Shown here in pieces: positions 1 through 7,394 of a stretch of 64,000 nucleotides of DNA. The notes beneath the pieces were generated by a model. That model worked only from the letters and a program-made list of their open reading frames with translations, searched no databases and was not told the origin of the DNA. The stretch is from Nocardioides humilatus (GTDB lineage: Bacteria > Actinomycetota > Actinomycetes > Propionibacteriales > Nocardioidaceae), in NCBI RefSeq assembly GCF_008373755.1, contig NZ_VUJV01000006.1:62001-126000 (forward strand). Reading direction: 5' to 3'. Numbering within the stretch: the first letter of the stretch is position 1; every line of letters starts with the position of its first letter. Made by a program: the position numbers and the translations under genes.

Positions 1-1160
1 AGGGTGAACCTGGCGCGCGCCATCGTGGCCACGGCGTCGATGCCGTGGCCCGAGACGTCGCCGACCACGAAACCGAAGTGGTGCTCGCCCAGCTCGATCA
101 CGCTGTACCAGTCGCCCCCGATCTCGATGTCCTGCGTGCCGGCGACGTAGCGAGAAGCGATCTCCAGCTCGGGGATCGATGGGTTGACCTGCGGAAGCAG
201 GGCGCGCTGGAGACGGAGCGACATCTCGCGCTCGTCGTCGTACCTTTGGTGGACCTGTTCGTAGAGGTCGTTGATCGTCGTGGCGTCGGCCTCGGCGCGA
301 AGCCGCGCGCCGAAGAGCTGGCGCGCGATGAGCGCGGTGGCGAAGGTCAGCAGGAGACCGCCGATCAGCAGCAGGGCCGGGAGGTGGCGGCCGAGCGGGC
401 TGCCGAGGTGATCGGTCGGTTGAACGACCAACGTCAGCACGGTGTCGCCGAACGGGATCGTCGTGGCGTAGGTGGGGTCGCCCAGGGGCAGGTCGGCCGG
501 ATCCATGTCGGTTGTCGTCAGGGAGCCGAGCGTGGTCTCCTCGCCGAGGTAGATCGCGTAGTGGATGTTGGCGTAGGCGGAGTCGCTATCGACGCGGGCG
601 CGCCGGTTCTTCGGGATCGCGCGCTCGGTGTAGACGACGAAGCCGGTCTCTGGATCGGCGCGGGCATACGCGATCCGGGTCCGGTCGCCGACCTCGACCC
701 GCTGCACCACCGAGGTCGAGGTGTCGAGCGCTCGCCCGAGCAGGTCCTGCATCCTCGGCGTCTGAGGTTCGATGCCCGGCTGGGCACCCACCGCCGCCAG
801 CTGCTCGAAGCCCCGGGGGTCCTTGTGCCACAACGATGCGGTGACGAACAACGCCTCCTCACCCATGCTGACGGCGAAGGTGCGCCGGAACACCGAGGGG
901 TTGCCGTCCGGGCCAGCAGCTGCCTGCACCTGAAGGGCCGTGGTGAGGGGCTGCTCGATCACGAAGATCGCCGTCGACAGCACCGCTGCGGCCTGCTTCG
1001 CCTGGGTCTCGAGCAGCCGTCGCTCGCTGCTCTCGTCCGCGCGATCGGCCGCCCAAGACGCGGTGGCGGTCAGCAGGATCCCGATCAGCACCGTCGCCAC
1101 GACGGCAAGCGTCGTGGACGGTCGACCGTCGTCATTCGACCTCTGAGCGAACCGGGCCAC
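1..1160 (-). CDS. Membrane sensor SpoIIE-type PP2C phosphatase (partial, C-terminus beyond left edge)
   Basis: The gene reads leftwards and runs off the window with its last domain incomplete. I chose the GTG at 1158-1160 as start (MARFAQRSND), which puts a membrane segment at about residues 17-37. A probably extracytoplasmic sensing region follows to about 255, then a second membrane segment at about 260-280 and a linker. A SpoIIE/PP2C phosphatase domain begins near residue 315 (LQRALLPQ) with GGDWY and DVSGHGID, which supply Asp ligands for the metal. Such proteins dephosphorylate STAS anti-anti-sigma factors in response to an external signal. A soluble PP2C in a partner-switch operon lies at 39.2-40.4 kb, but no link between the two is shown by the sequence. 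Family confidence is high; the ligand is unknown. Confidence 0.85.
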   Translation of the reverse strand, partial: MARFAQRSNDDGRPSTTLAVVATVLIGILLTATASWAADRADESSERRLLETQAKQAAAVLSTAIFVIEQPLTTALQVQAAAGPDGNPSVFRRTFAVSMGEEALFVTASLWHKDPRGFEQLAAVGAQPGIEPQTPRMQDLLGRALDTSTSVVQRVEVGDRTRIAYARADPETGFVVYTERAIPKNRRARVDSDSAYANIHYAIYLGEETTLGSLTTTDMDPADLPLGDPTYATTIPFGDTVLTLVVQPTDHLGSPLGRHLPALLLIGGLLLTFATALIARQLFGARLRAEADATTINDLYEQVHQRYDDEREMSLRLQRALLPQVNPSIPELEIASRYVAGTQDIEIGGDWYSVIELGEHHFGFVVGDVSGHGIDAVATMARARFT

Positions 1161-1196
1161 GTGGCTCCGCCCTTCCAGCCGTGTCGGAGAGTAGGT

Positions 1197-1212
1197 GCAC
1201 CGTAATCGGTGC
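1197..1212. promoter_or_regulatory. Inverted repeat GCACCG-TAAT-CGGTGC between divergent genes
   Basis: Six-base arms flank a TAAT centre in the gap between the divergent phosphatase and membrane-protein genes. It could be an operator for either gene. No cognate regulator is adjacent, so the role is a guess. Confidence 0.3.
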
Positions 1213-1317
1213 GGGGCCGCCTGGATGCAGAACATCCGGTTTCCCGCCCGCGGCCGCTGCGAACTCCCCTAGGTTGACCCACCAGCAACGCAGTCGTCGT
1301 CTGAATCGAGCTCCCCG

Positions 1318-2145
1318 ATGCAAATGATCGAACGAAAGCGGCGGACCGCGGTCGATCTTGGCCGAGGTCGCCGGGCTCTCTGCGCGGTGGTGGGCCTGGG
1401 CGCGTTGGGCGCCGGCGTGGTCGCTGTCTTCGAGACCACCAACCAGGGCGGCACGGTCGCGCTCGTGACGGTCGGCGCGCTCGCGTCGATCCTCGCTCTG
1501 GTCGGGAAGGTGCCACTGCGGTGGGTCGTCGCTGGCCACGAGGTCGACATGACCGAGGAGGAGCACGTCATCGAGCGGACGGTCGATGCGTTCGCGAGCG
1601 AGATGTCGCCGCTCCAGCTGGAGGCGACCAGCCACTCGCTGATGCAGATGGCCGCTCGGTCGAAGGTCGCCACCGACGCCGAGGTGGCGCGCTACGTCCG
1701 CGTCGCCGACCGGCTCCTGGAGACGTCGGAGTTCGAGCGTGAGGTCGAGCTGCGGAAGAAGCAGCTCCTCGGCCTGTTCCCTGGATGGAGCTCGGCCGAG
1801 CCCGACGGATCCACCACGGGCGGCGGCGTCGACGGGGTCCTGATCTCTCCGAGCGGCCGGCGGATCGCGATCGTCGCGAAGTTCTACACCGGCGAGCTGA
1901 CCGCCGACCGGGTCGACCAGATCCGGCTCCAGTCGGTGAAGGTGCTGGAGAACCCGTCGTACGACGGCATCCTGCTGGTGCTCCCCGACGGCGACTGGAC
2001 CCAGTTCAACAAGCGGCGAGCGGCCCGGGGCACGCCGGTGAGAGCGATCAAGCTCGTCGAGAAGATCCCGAACCTCGAGAAGTGGCTCGGCGAGCTCGAC
2101 TCCGCGACCGCCGACGTCCCGCTGGAGCACGCCGAGGAGCGGTGA
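1318..2145 (+). CDS. Membrane protein with restriction-endonuclease-like C-terminal domain
   Basis: The protein is 275 aa. Two hydrophobic segments (about residues 20-38 and 45-64) anchor the N-terminus. A helical, charged middle part follows, with a C-terminal alpha/beta domain at about 165-255. That domain has the layout of PD-(D/E)xK nucleases: VDGVLISPSG, then RRIAIVAKFY, then a helix with VDQIRLQ and a strand ending in DGILLVLP. The usual acidic residue of the ExK motif is replaced by Ala (VAK), so catalysis may be lost. A second Met at 1324 is an equally possible start. It stands alone between the divergent phosphatase and convergent rnpB. The fold is inferred from pattern only and the function is unknown. 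Confidence 0.7.
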   Translation: MQMIERKRRTAVDLGRGRRALCAVVGLGALGAGVVAVFETTNQGGTVALVTVGALASILALVGKVPLRWVVAGHEVDMTEEEHVIERTVDAFASEMSPLQLEATSHSLMQMAARSKVATDAEVARYVRVADRLLETSEFEREVELRKKQLLGLFPGWSSAEPDGSTTGGGVDGVLISPSGRRIAIVAKFYTGELTADRVDQIRLQSVKVLENPSYDGILLVLPDGDWTQFNKRRAARGTPVRAIKLVEKIPNLEKWLGELDSATADVPLEHAEER

Positions 2146-2165
2146 AGGACCGACTGTGAACAGGT

Positions 2166-2535
2166 GGGGGACGGGCCGACCTGTAAGCCGGGTTTTGTGA
2201 TCGGTGACCATCCATCTACGACCGCCGTTGCCGGCGGCCTCCAGCGGCCTACCCGTGCACTCGGGCGAGCAGCCCTCGATCGCACACTGTCTGGCCTTGC
2301 TCCGGGTGGGGTTTGCCTAGCCGCCCCGGTCACCCGGGGCGCTGGTGGGCTCTTACTCCACCGTTTCACCCTTACCTCTCCTCGGAAGGTGAGGCGGTCT
2401 GTTCTCTGTGGCACTTTCCCGCGGATCGCTCCGGGTGGGTGTTACCCACCACCCTGCTCTGTGGAGCCCGGACTTTCCTCGGGACCCGCCCTGTTGCCAG
2501 GTCGGATCACGCGGTCACCCGGTCGGCCCGTCCAC
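2166..2535 (-). ncRNA. rnpB: RNase P RNA, bacterial type A
   Basis: This is the catalytic RNA that matures tRNA 5' ends. On the reverse strand it shows the conserved GAGGAAAGTCCGGGCTCC block near the 5' end, GGGTGAAACGGTGGAGTAAG in the middle and the ATGGATGGTCACC/ACAAAACCCGGCTTACAG region near the 3' end. The termini pair perfectly over 13 bases (GGACGGGCCGACC with GGTCGGCCCGTCC), forming helix P1, which fixes the ends to within a few bases. Open reading frames seen across it are artefacts. Confidence 0.96.
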
Positions 2536-2540
2536 GCGAC

Positions 2541-2546
2541 ACCCTA
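2541..2546 (-). promoter_or_regulatory. rnpB: Predicted -10 element (TAGGGT) for rnpB
   Basis: TAGGGT on the reverse strand fits TANNNT and sits about 7 bases before the predicted 5' end of the RNA. No convincing -35 box was found. Confidence 0.4.
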
Positions 2547-2572
2547 GTGCGTCGCGCCGGTAGGTTGGGGTC

Positions 2573-2755
2573 ATGTCCTACTGGTTCTGCCTCAAGCACC
2601 ACGTCGTGGAGCCCGAAGAGGGCTGCCCCAACAAGGACCGGCTCGGGCCCTTCGAGACCGAGGGCGAGGCGTCGCGTGCCCTCGAGAAGGCGGCCGAGCG
2701 CACCGAGGCGTGGGACCACGACCCGGTGTGGAACGACGACGCGGAGAGCGACTAG
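2573..2755 (+). CDS. Small conserved hypothetical protein
   Basis: A 60-aa acidic soluble protein starting MSYWFCLKHH and containing CLKHHVVEPEEGC, in which two Cys and two His could bind a metal. A helical segment rich in Ala and Glu follows. Proteins of this size and start are, as far as I recall, common in actinomycetes next to rnpB, but no function is known to me. The ATG lies about 40 bases from the rnpB 5' end, so the two share a divergent promoter region. The next gene begins four bases after the stop, suggesting cotranscription. Confidence 0.7.
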   Translation: MSYWFCLKHHVVEPEEGCPNKDRLGPFETEGEASRALEKAAERTEAWDHDPVWNDDAESD

Positions 2756-2758
2756 CAG

Positions 2759-3064
2759 GTGGCAGGTCTGAATCGCCGGCGCCGCATCAAGCCGGTCGTC
2801 GAAGGACGCGGTGACCTCTCCTTCACCCCGTTCCTCGGGATGATCCTGATCGTCTCGTCGCTCTTCCTCTACGGCGCCAGCGGGCTGATCGCGCCCTGGT
2901 GGGGGATCGTCGCCATGCTCGTGATCTGGCTGGTCCTCTTCGTGCTGTGCTGCCGGTGGTGGTCGGCGCACCCGAAGCGGCTCGTGTGGATCGGCGGGCT
3001 GTCGTTCCCGCTCTGGTTCGTGCTCATCGTCGGAGGCGCGCTCGCCTTCGGCTGGAAGTCCTGA
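2759..3064 (+). CDS. Small integral membrane protein
   Basis: 101 aa from a GTG start. A basic N-terminus (NRRRRIKP) precedes three hydrophobic spans at roughly residues 22-42, 45-62 and 77-97, with RRWWSAHPKR between the last two. It is probably cotranscribed with the preceding 60-aa gene. There is no recognisable domain; the function is unknown. Confidence 0.65.
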   Translation: MAGLNRRRRIKPVVEGRGDLSFTPFLGMILIVSSLFLYGASGLIAPWWGIVAMLVIWLVLFVLCCRWWSAHPKRLVWIGGLSFPLWFVLIVGGALAFGWKS

Positions 3065-3078
3065 CGACCCCAAAAATC

Positions 3079-3153
3079 GTTCTGCGGGGAGTCGGGCGGA
3101 GTCCGAGGTGGCTCCAACACCTCAGCTCGTCACGCCCGACACCCCCGCAGAAC
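3079..3153. repeat. Long nested inverted repeat (three stacked stems)
   Basis: GTTCTGCGGGG (3079-3089) pairs with 3143-3153, GTCGGGCG (3091-3098) pairs with CGCCCGAC (3133-3140), and GAGGTG (3105-3110) pairs with CACCTC (3118-3123). Together they form one long imperfect hairpin of about 75 bases between the membrane-protein gene and a tetR gene. No T-run follows, so it is not a classical terminator. It may be a termination or processing hairpin, or a small structured element. Confidence 0.6.
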
Positions 3154-3214
3154 TCGCGTCGTGCGACCAGAACCCCCCGGACTGGTCGTTGACATCTCCT
3201 ATTGCACCTTCCGT

Positions 3215-3274
3215 CTTGACGACTGTCAAGAAATCTCTGGACATCCGTCAAGATTTTGCTTGACGAGTGTCAAG
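3215..3274. promoter_or_regulatory. Two copies of operator CTTGAC-N4-GTCAAG
   Basis: CTTGACGACTGTCAAG (3215-3230) and CTTGACGAGTGTCAAG (3259-3274) are near-identical 16-base palindromes 44 bases apart. A further half-site, CGTCAAGA, lies between them. They sit just upstream of a tetR gene and are very likely its own binding sites. The spacing of about four helical turns would place two dimers on one face of the DNA. Confidence 0.7.
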
Positions 3275-3304
3275 ATCGGCCCTCAGGAGGGCTACTCTCG
3301 ACGC

Positions 3305-3937
3305 ATGCCCGGGCCCGCGGGGCGCAAGCCGCCTGCTGACAAGTACGACGAACGCCGCCGTGCGCTCGCCGAGTCGGCGCTCCTCACCCTGGGGGAGCTG
3401 GGCTATGCGAAGGCGAGCCTGCGCGAGATCGCCAACAACTCCGAGTTCAGCCACGGTGTCGTCCACTACTACTTCGAGGACAAGCACGAGCTGATCGTCT
3501 ACTGCGTCCGCGAGCAGAAGTCGGTGTGCGTGCGGCGTTACGACGGCGTGGTCGCCGACTCGACGACGCCCGACGAGCTCGCCGCGGGGTTCGCGGACAA
3601 GCTGGTCGAGACGCTCACCAACGACGCCGCGATGCACCGGCTCTGGTACGACGTCCGCACCCAGAGCATGTTCGAGGACCGGCTGCGCGAGGTGGCCGCC
3701 GAGATCGACGGCTGGCTCGAGGACATGATCTGGCGGATCGTGTCGCGCTATGCCGAGCTCGCCGGCGCTGAGCCCGCGATGCCTCCGAGCGTGCTCTACG
3801 CGATCCTCGACGGACTCTTCCAGCAGGCGCTGATCGGTGTGACCGTGGGCCGCGAGGGAGTCCTCGACGAGCTGCGCGCCCTGGTCAACGCACTGATGCC
3901 GACGATGATCACCGCTCCGGTGGCGGCCCCGGCCTGA
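3305..3937 (+). CDS. TetR/AcrR family transcriptional regulator
   Basis: About 210 aa from the ATG at 3305 (MPGPAGRKPP). The AGGAGG-like sequence at 3284-3290 is slightly distant. The N-terminal helix-turn-helix covers about residues 17-65, with LREIANNSEFSHGVVHYYF as recognition region, typical of TetR. The C-terminal ligand domain is helical and ends in MITAPVAAPA. The paired palindromes just upstream suggest autoregulation. The 3' end overlaps the convergent tetR gene by about 29 bases. Ligand and targets are unknown; the neighbouring esterase/SDR/monooxygenase genes are candidates. Confidence 0.9.
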   Translation: MPGPAGRKPPADKYDERRRALAESALLTLGELGYAKASLREIANNSEFSHGVVHYYFEDKHELIVYCVREQKSVCVRRYDGVVADSTTPDELAAGFADKLVETLTNDAAMHRLWYDVRTQSMFEDRLREVAAEIDGWLEDMIWRIVSRYAELAGAEPAMPPSVLYAILDGLFQQALIGVTVGREGVLDELRALVNALMPTMITAPVAAPA

Positions 3938-4565
3938 GGAAGCGGTCGGCGAGCGCTGCGCCGACGTCGGAGAGGTGCCCGACGATCTCGTCGGTCGTGG
4001 CTTCGAGCAGTCCCGACCGCCACGCGAGCATCAGCTCGACGAAGCCGCCGATGCCCAGCAGCACGTTGATGCGCAGCGCCTTGAGGTCGGCGTCGTCGCG
4101 GAGGAACTGGGTGGCCATGCCGATCATCAGGTCGGTCGCCATCTGCACGGTGTCGCGGCGTCGCTGCTCGAGGACGGCGCTGCCGTCGTGGTCGCCGAAG
4201 ATGATCTGGGCCCGTGCCGGTTCGTCGGCGATGTGGTGGACGACCGCATCGACCGCGGCTCGCAGCTGTGAGAGCGCGTCCTGGTCGGCGACCCCGGTGA
4301 TCGCGTCGAGGAGCATCCCGAGCGTCTCGTCGCGCATCTGGTCCCAGATCGTGCCGAGCAGGGCGTCGCGATCGGTGAAGCTCTCGTAGAAGTAGCGGTC
4401 GGTGAGACCGGCCTTCGCGCAGACCCCGCGCATGGTGACGGCGGCCCAGCCCTGCTCCTGCCAGATCTCGAGGGCGGCCTCGACCAGCTGGGCCCGGCGC
4501 TCCGCACGGCGCTGCTCGGCGGACTTGCCGCCGTAGCGCCGCGGTGTGACTTTGGCCGATTCCAC
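3909..4565 (-). CDS. TetR family regulator, divergent from the esterase gene
   Basis: 218 aa. I chose GTG at 4563-4565 (MESAKVTPRRYGGK) because the reading frame upstream is only antisense to the esterase gene. The HTH is at about residues 17-65 (VTMRGVCAKAGLTDRYFYE), followed by a helical effector domain. A perfect 24-base palindrome (4587-4610) lies between its start and that of the divergent esterase, so it probably represses the esterase-to-BVMO operon and itself. The gene end overlaps the convergent tetR. Confidence 0.9.
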   Translation of the reverse strand: MESAKVTPRRYGGKSAEQRRAERRAQLVEAALEIWQEQGWAAVTMRGVCAKAGLTDRYFYESFTDRDALLGTIWDQMRDETLGMLLDAITGVADQDALSQLRAAVDAVVHHIADEPARAQIIFGDHDGSAVLEQRRRDTVQMATDLMIGMATQFLRDDADLKALRINVLLGIGGFVELMLAWRSGLLEATTDEIVGHLSDVGAALADRFLRPGPPPER

Positions 4566-4586
4566 GGATACATCTTGACGGCAGGT

Positions 4587-4610
4587 GCCCTCAGATTGCA
4601 ATCTGAGGGC
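4587..4610. promoter_or_regulatory. Perfect 24-base palindromic operator abutting the esterase start
   Basis: The half-site GCCCTCAGATTG is followed directly by its exact reverse complement. The site ends one base before the esterase ATG at 4611 and lies 22 bases upstream of the divergent tetR start. A bound dimer would block both genes. Confidence 0.8.
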
Positions 4611-5612
4611 ATGCGCCAGCAGAAATCTCCGCCGGCAAGGGCGTCGTTGCGGAGCCATGCGGCTGCCACGGTCACGTCGTTGACCCTCCGGCCGCTCACG
4701 TCCGTCATCCCGGCCAACCGTCCCGGCATCCTCGTCGCACGACGGATCGTCGCCACCACGCTCGCACTGACGAGCCCACGGCTGCCCGGCAGCCGGATCG
4801 TGCCGGTGGACCGCTCCACGCGGCGCGGTCCGTCGGTGCGAGGGGAGTGGGTGCGCGGTCCGAAGGCCCGTCGCAACGACGCGGTGATCCTCTACATCCA
4901 TGGCAGCGGCTACGCCATCTGCTCGGCCCGCACCCACCGGGGGATCACAACGCGGTTGTCGGAGGCCACCGGGCTGCCGGTCTTCGCCTGCGACTACCGG
5001 CTCGCCCCGTCGCACCAGTTCCCGGCGGCGGCCGACGACGTGCGGGCGGCGTACTCCTGGCTCCTGAGCGAGGGCCACGACCCCGACCGCATCGTCGTCG
5101 CCGGCGACTCCGCGGGCGGCCACCTCGCCGTCGACCTCGCTCTCCAGCTCCTGCGCGAGGGAGCCACGCCGCCGGCTGCGTTGGTCCTCCTCTCGCCGCT
5201 CGTCGACCCCACCTTGGAGCTCGCCCGCGCGTGCGCCGAGGTCCGGCCCGACCCGATGGCGCCGATGTCGGTCGTCGAGCGGCTGCTCGACCTCTACTTC
5301 GCCGACGCCGATCTCGCCGCCCCGCGGCTGACCTTCACCTTCGACGACGTCTCGGGCTTCCCTCCCACCCTGATCCAGGCCGGCGGCCGCGAGTTCCTGA
5401 GGGGCGACGCCGAAGCGCTCGCCACCGCGCTCGACGTCTCCGGCGCCCATTGCGAGCTGGAGGTCTGGCCGGGCCAGATGCACGTCTTCCAGGCACTGCT
5501 CCGGGTCGTGCCCGAGGCCGTCCCGGCACTCGCGAGTGCCTCCGATTTCATCGTCGCCGAGCTCGACGCCGCCGAGCGGCGCAGCTCCTTCTCCGTAGTG
5601 GAGTCCGCATGA
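4611..5612 (+). CDS. Alpha/beta hydrolase, HSL/LipR-like esterase
   Basis: 333 aa. It belongs to the hormone-sensitive-lipase family of carboxylesterases. The oxyanion motif appears as HGSGYAI and the nucleophile as GDSAGG. An acidic residue in DPMAP and the His in GQMHVF complete the likely triad. The ATG at 4611 follows the operator directly, leaving no room for a ribosome binding site, so the mRNA may be leaderless or an upstream TTG at 4575 may be used. The stop overlaps the SDR start (ATGA). In this context it may hydrolyse esters made by the downstream BVMO, as proposed for mycobacterial LipR beside MymA. Confidence 0.88.
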   Translation: MRQQKSPPARASLRSHAAATVTSLTLRPLTSVIPANRPGILVARRIVATTLALTSPRLPGSRIVPVDRSTRRGPSVRGEWVRGPKARRNDAVILYIHGSGYAICSARTHRGITTRLSEATGLPVFACDYRLAPSHQFPAAADDVRAAYSWLLSEGHDPDRIVVAGDSAGGHLAVDLALQLLREGATPPAALVLLSPLVDPTLELARACAEVRPDPMAPMSVVERLLDLYFADADLAAPRLTFTFDDVSGFPPTLIQAGGREFLRGDAEALATALDVSGAHCELEVWPGQMHVFQALLRVVPEAVPALASASDFIVAELDAAERRSSFSVVESA

Positions 5613-6460
5613 GCAAGAGAACCCACGACACCCACGCCGTCGTCACCGGCGCCGGCAGCGGCATCGGCAGGGCGTTCGCCCTCGAGCTCGCGCGTCGCCA
5701 CGGCCGGGTGGTCTGCGTCGACCTCGACGAGACCTCCGCCAAGGAGACCGTCGTCATGATCGAGCGGATCGGCGGCGAGGGCCTCGCGGTGGCCTGCGAC
5801 GTCTCCGACGAGCAGCTCGTACGACGAATGGCGGTCACCGCGACCCAGTGGCTCGGCCGCACGCCGGACCTGGTGGTCAACAACGCCGGCATCGGTGCGG
5901 GCGGCCGGGTCGTGGGTGATGCTCCGCTCGAGGACTGGCAGCGCACGCTCGGCGTCAACCTGTGGGGTGTCATCCACGGCTGTCACGTCTTCCTCCCACT
6001 GCTGCGGGAGCGGGGCAAGGGCGGCATCATCAACGTCGCCTCCGCCGCCGGGTTCACCGCCGCGCCGCGGATGGCGGCCTACAACGTCAGCAAGGCCGGT
6101 GTCGTCAGCCTCTCGGAGACGCTGGCCGCGGAGCTGGCCGGCACCGGCATCGCGGTGACCGTGCTCTGCCCGACGTTCGTCCGGACCAACATCTTCGGCG
6201 GCGAGCTGATCGACCCCCTCGCTGCGCAGATGGCCCGCCGGGTCGCCGGCATCGCCGGCTTCTCGCCCGACCGCGTCGCCCGGATGACGCTCGACGCCCA
6301 CGACAAGGGACGTCTCTACGTCTTGCCCCAGCTGGACGCGAAGGCGCTGTGGCGCCTCAAGCGGCTCGCACCGGCGCCGTACGCCCGCGTGGCCGGGCTG
6401 GTCGGCCGCTTCGCACCCGAACCCGATGGCGCCACCGCCACCCCGACCGAGGAGAGCTGA
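5609..6460 (+). CDS. Short-chain dehydrogenase/reductase (SadH-like)
   Basis: 283 aa classical SDR. It shows the NAD(P)-binding TGAGSGIG near residue 14-21, NNAG, a catalytic Ser in VASAAG, and YNVSK with Tyr158 and Lys162. The Asp in VCVDLD after the second strand favours NAD(H). The C-terminal extension (about residues 240-283) is longer than in the smallest SDRs and resembles those of lipid-associated actinobacterial members. It is tightly coupled to the esterase by ATGA overlap and followed one base later by the di-iron gene. Probable role: oxidation of an alcohol to the ketone used by the BVMO, or the reverse. Confidence 0.88.
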   Translation: MSKRTHDTHAVVTGAGSGIGRAFALELARRHGRVVCVDLDETSAKETVVMIERIGGEGLAVACDVSDEQLVRRMAVTATQWLGRTPDLVVNNAGIGAGGRVVGDAPLEDWQRTLGVNLWGVIHGCHVFLPLLRERGKGGIINVASAAGFTAAPRMAAYNVSKAGVVSLSETLAAELAGTGIAVTVLCPTFVRTNIFGGELIDPLAAQMARRVAGIAGFSPDRVARMTLDAHDKGRLYVLPQLDAKALWRLKRLAPAPYARVAGLVGRFAPEPDGATATPTEES

Positions 6461-6461
6461 C

Positions 6462-7394
6462 ATGACGACCTACGACTTCGACGCGATGCTGCAGACGATC
6501 AAGGACAAGCAGTGGTCGTTGGCCGACATCGACTGGGACGCCCCGGGCGCCGAGACGATGACCGAGGAGTCCCGCGCCAAGATGCGGCCCTTCATGGCCG
6601 ACCTGGTGTGGATCGAGCACGTCGGCGCGCGCGGCTTCGCCTCGCTCGCCAAGAAGGCGCCGACGCCGGCGATCAAGGAGATCTACGAGTACTTCCACGC
6701 CGAGGAGCAGAAGCACGCCAACGCGGAGCTGGCGCTGATGAAGCGCTGGGGGATGCTCGACGACGAGGGCAACGTCCCCGAGCCCAACATCAACGTGAAG
6801 ATGGCGATCAAGACGCTCGACAGCCTCGGGGACACGCTGCCGCTCAGTGCCCTCGCCACGCTCATCCCGCTGCTGGAGTGCGCACTCGACGGAGCGCTCG
6901 TGAAGTTCCTCCTCGACGAGGTGCAGGACCCGGTCTGTCACGAGGTCTTCCGGCACATCAACTCCGACGAGGCGCGCCACATCACCGTCGACTTCCAGGT
7001 CCTGGAGCTGATCGGCGCCGGTCCGCTGCACAAGCTGCTCATCGAGTCGGCCAGCAACCTCAAGCCGCAGGTCGTGATCGGGCTGATCGTGGTGTTCGTG
7101 CCGCTCATCAACAAGATGCGCGACAACATCGTGGCGATGGGCATGTCCGAGCAGAAGCTCTACAACGCGGTGAAGCGCTACAAGACCATCGGCGGGCGAG
7201 GTGAGTTCACCCACCGGATCCCGGCCTACCACGTGCTCAAGGCGCAGGCCGCGATGGTCATCGACCGCACCCATCCCTACCACCGCTTCCTCGCCGACCC
7301 GATGGTGAAGGTCACCTCGTTCGTGCCGGCGCGGATCCTCGGCAAGCCGCAGTCGTGGACCGAAGAGATCACCCACGAGCCGGTGGCCTCGTGA
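6462..7394 (+). CDS. Ferritin-like di-iron carboxylate protein
   Basis: 310 aa and largely helical. The four-helix metal site is complete: Glu52 (WIEHVG), ExxH at Glu82-His85 (EEQKH), Glu139 (LLECAL) and ExxH at Glu170-His173 (DEARH). This is the ligand pattern of di-iron oxygenases, desaturases and related ferritin-like enzymes. The stop overlaps the next gene (GTGA). A possible role is hydroxylation or desaturation of a lipid or terpenoid substrate in this operon. Substrate and electron donor are not visible from the sequence. Confidence 0.8.
   Translation: MTTYDFDAMLQTIKDKQWSLADIDWDAPGAETMTEESRAKMRPFMADLVWIEHVGARGFASLAKKAPTPAIKEIYEYFHAEEQKHANAELALMKRWGMLDDEGNVPEPNINVKMAIKTLDSLGDTLPLSALATLIPLLECALDGALVKFLLDEVQDPVCHEVFRHINSDEARHITVDFQVLELIGAGPLHKLLIESASNLKPQVVIGLIVVFVPLINKMRDNIVAMGMSEQKLYNAVKRYKTIGGRGEFTHRIPAYHVLKAQAAMVIDRTHPYHRFLADPMVKVTSFVPARILGKPQSWTEEITHEPVAS

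Noticed and set aside
45-1205. A 386-residue forward frame at the left edge
   Set aside because: It is antisense to the SpoIIE-type phosphatase, whose domain motifs are clear on the reverse strand.
2164-2771. Open frames of 127-188 residues across 2.2-3.0 kb
   Set aside because: They lie inside rnpB or antisense to two small forward genes. The RNA gene and its conserved blocks explain the sequence.
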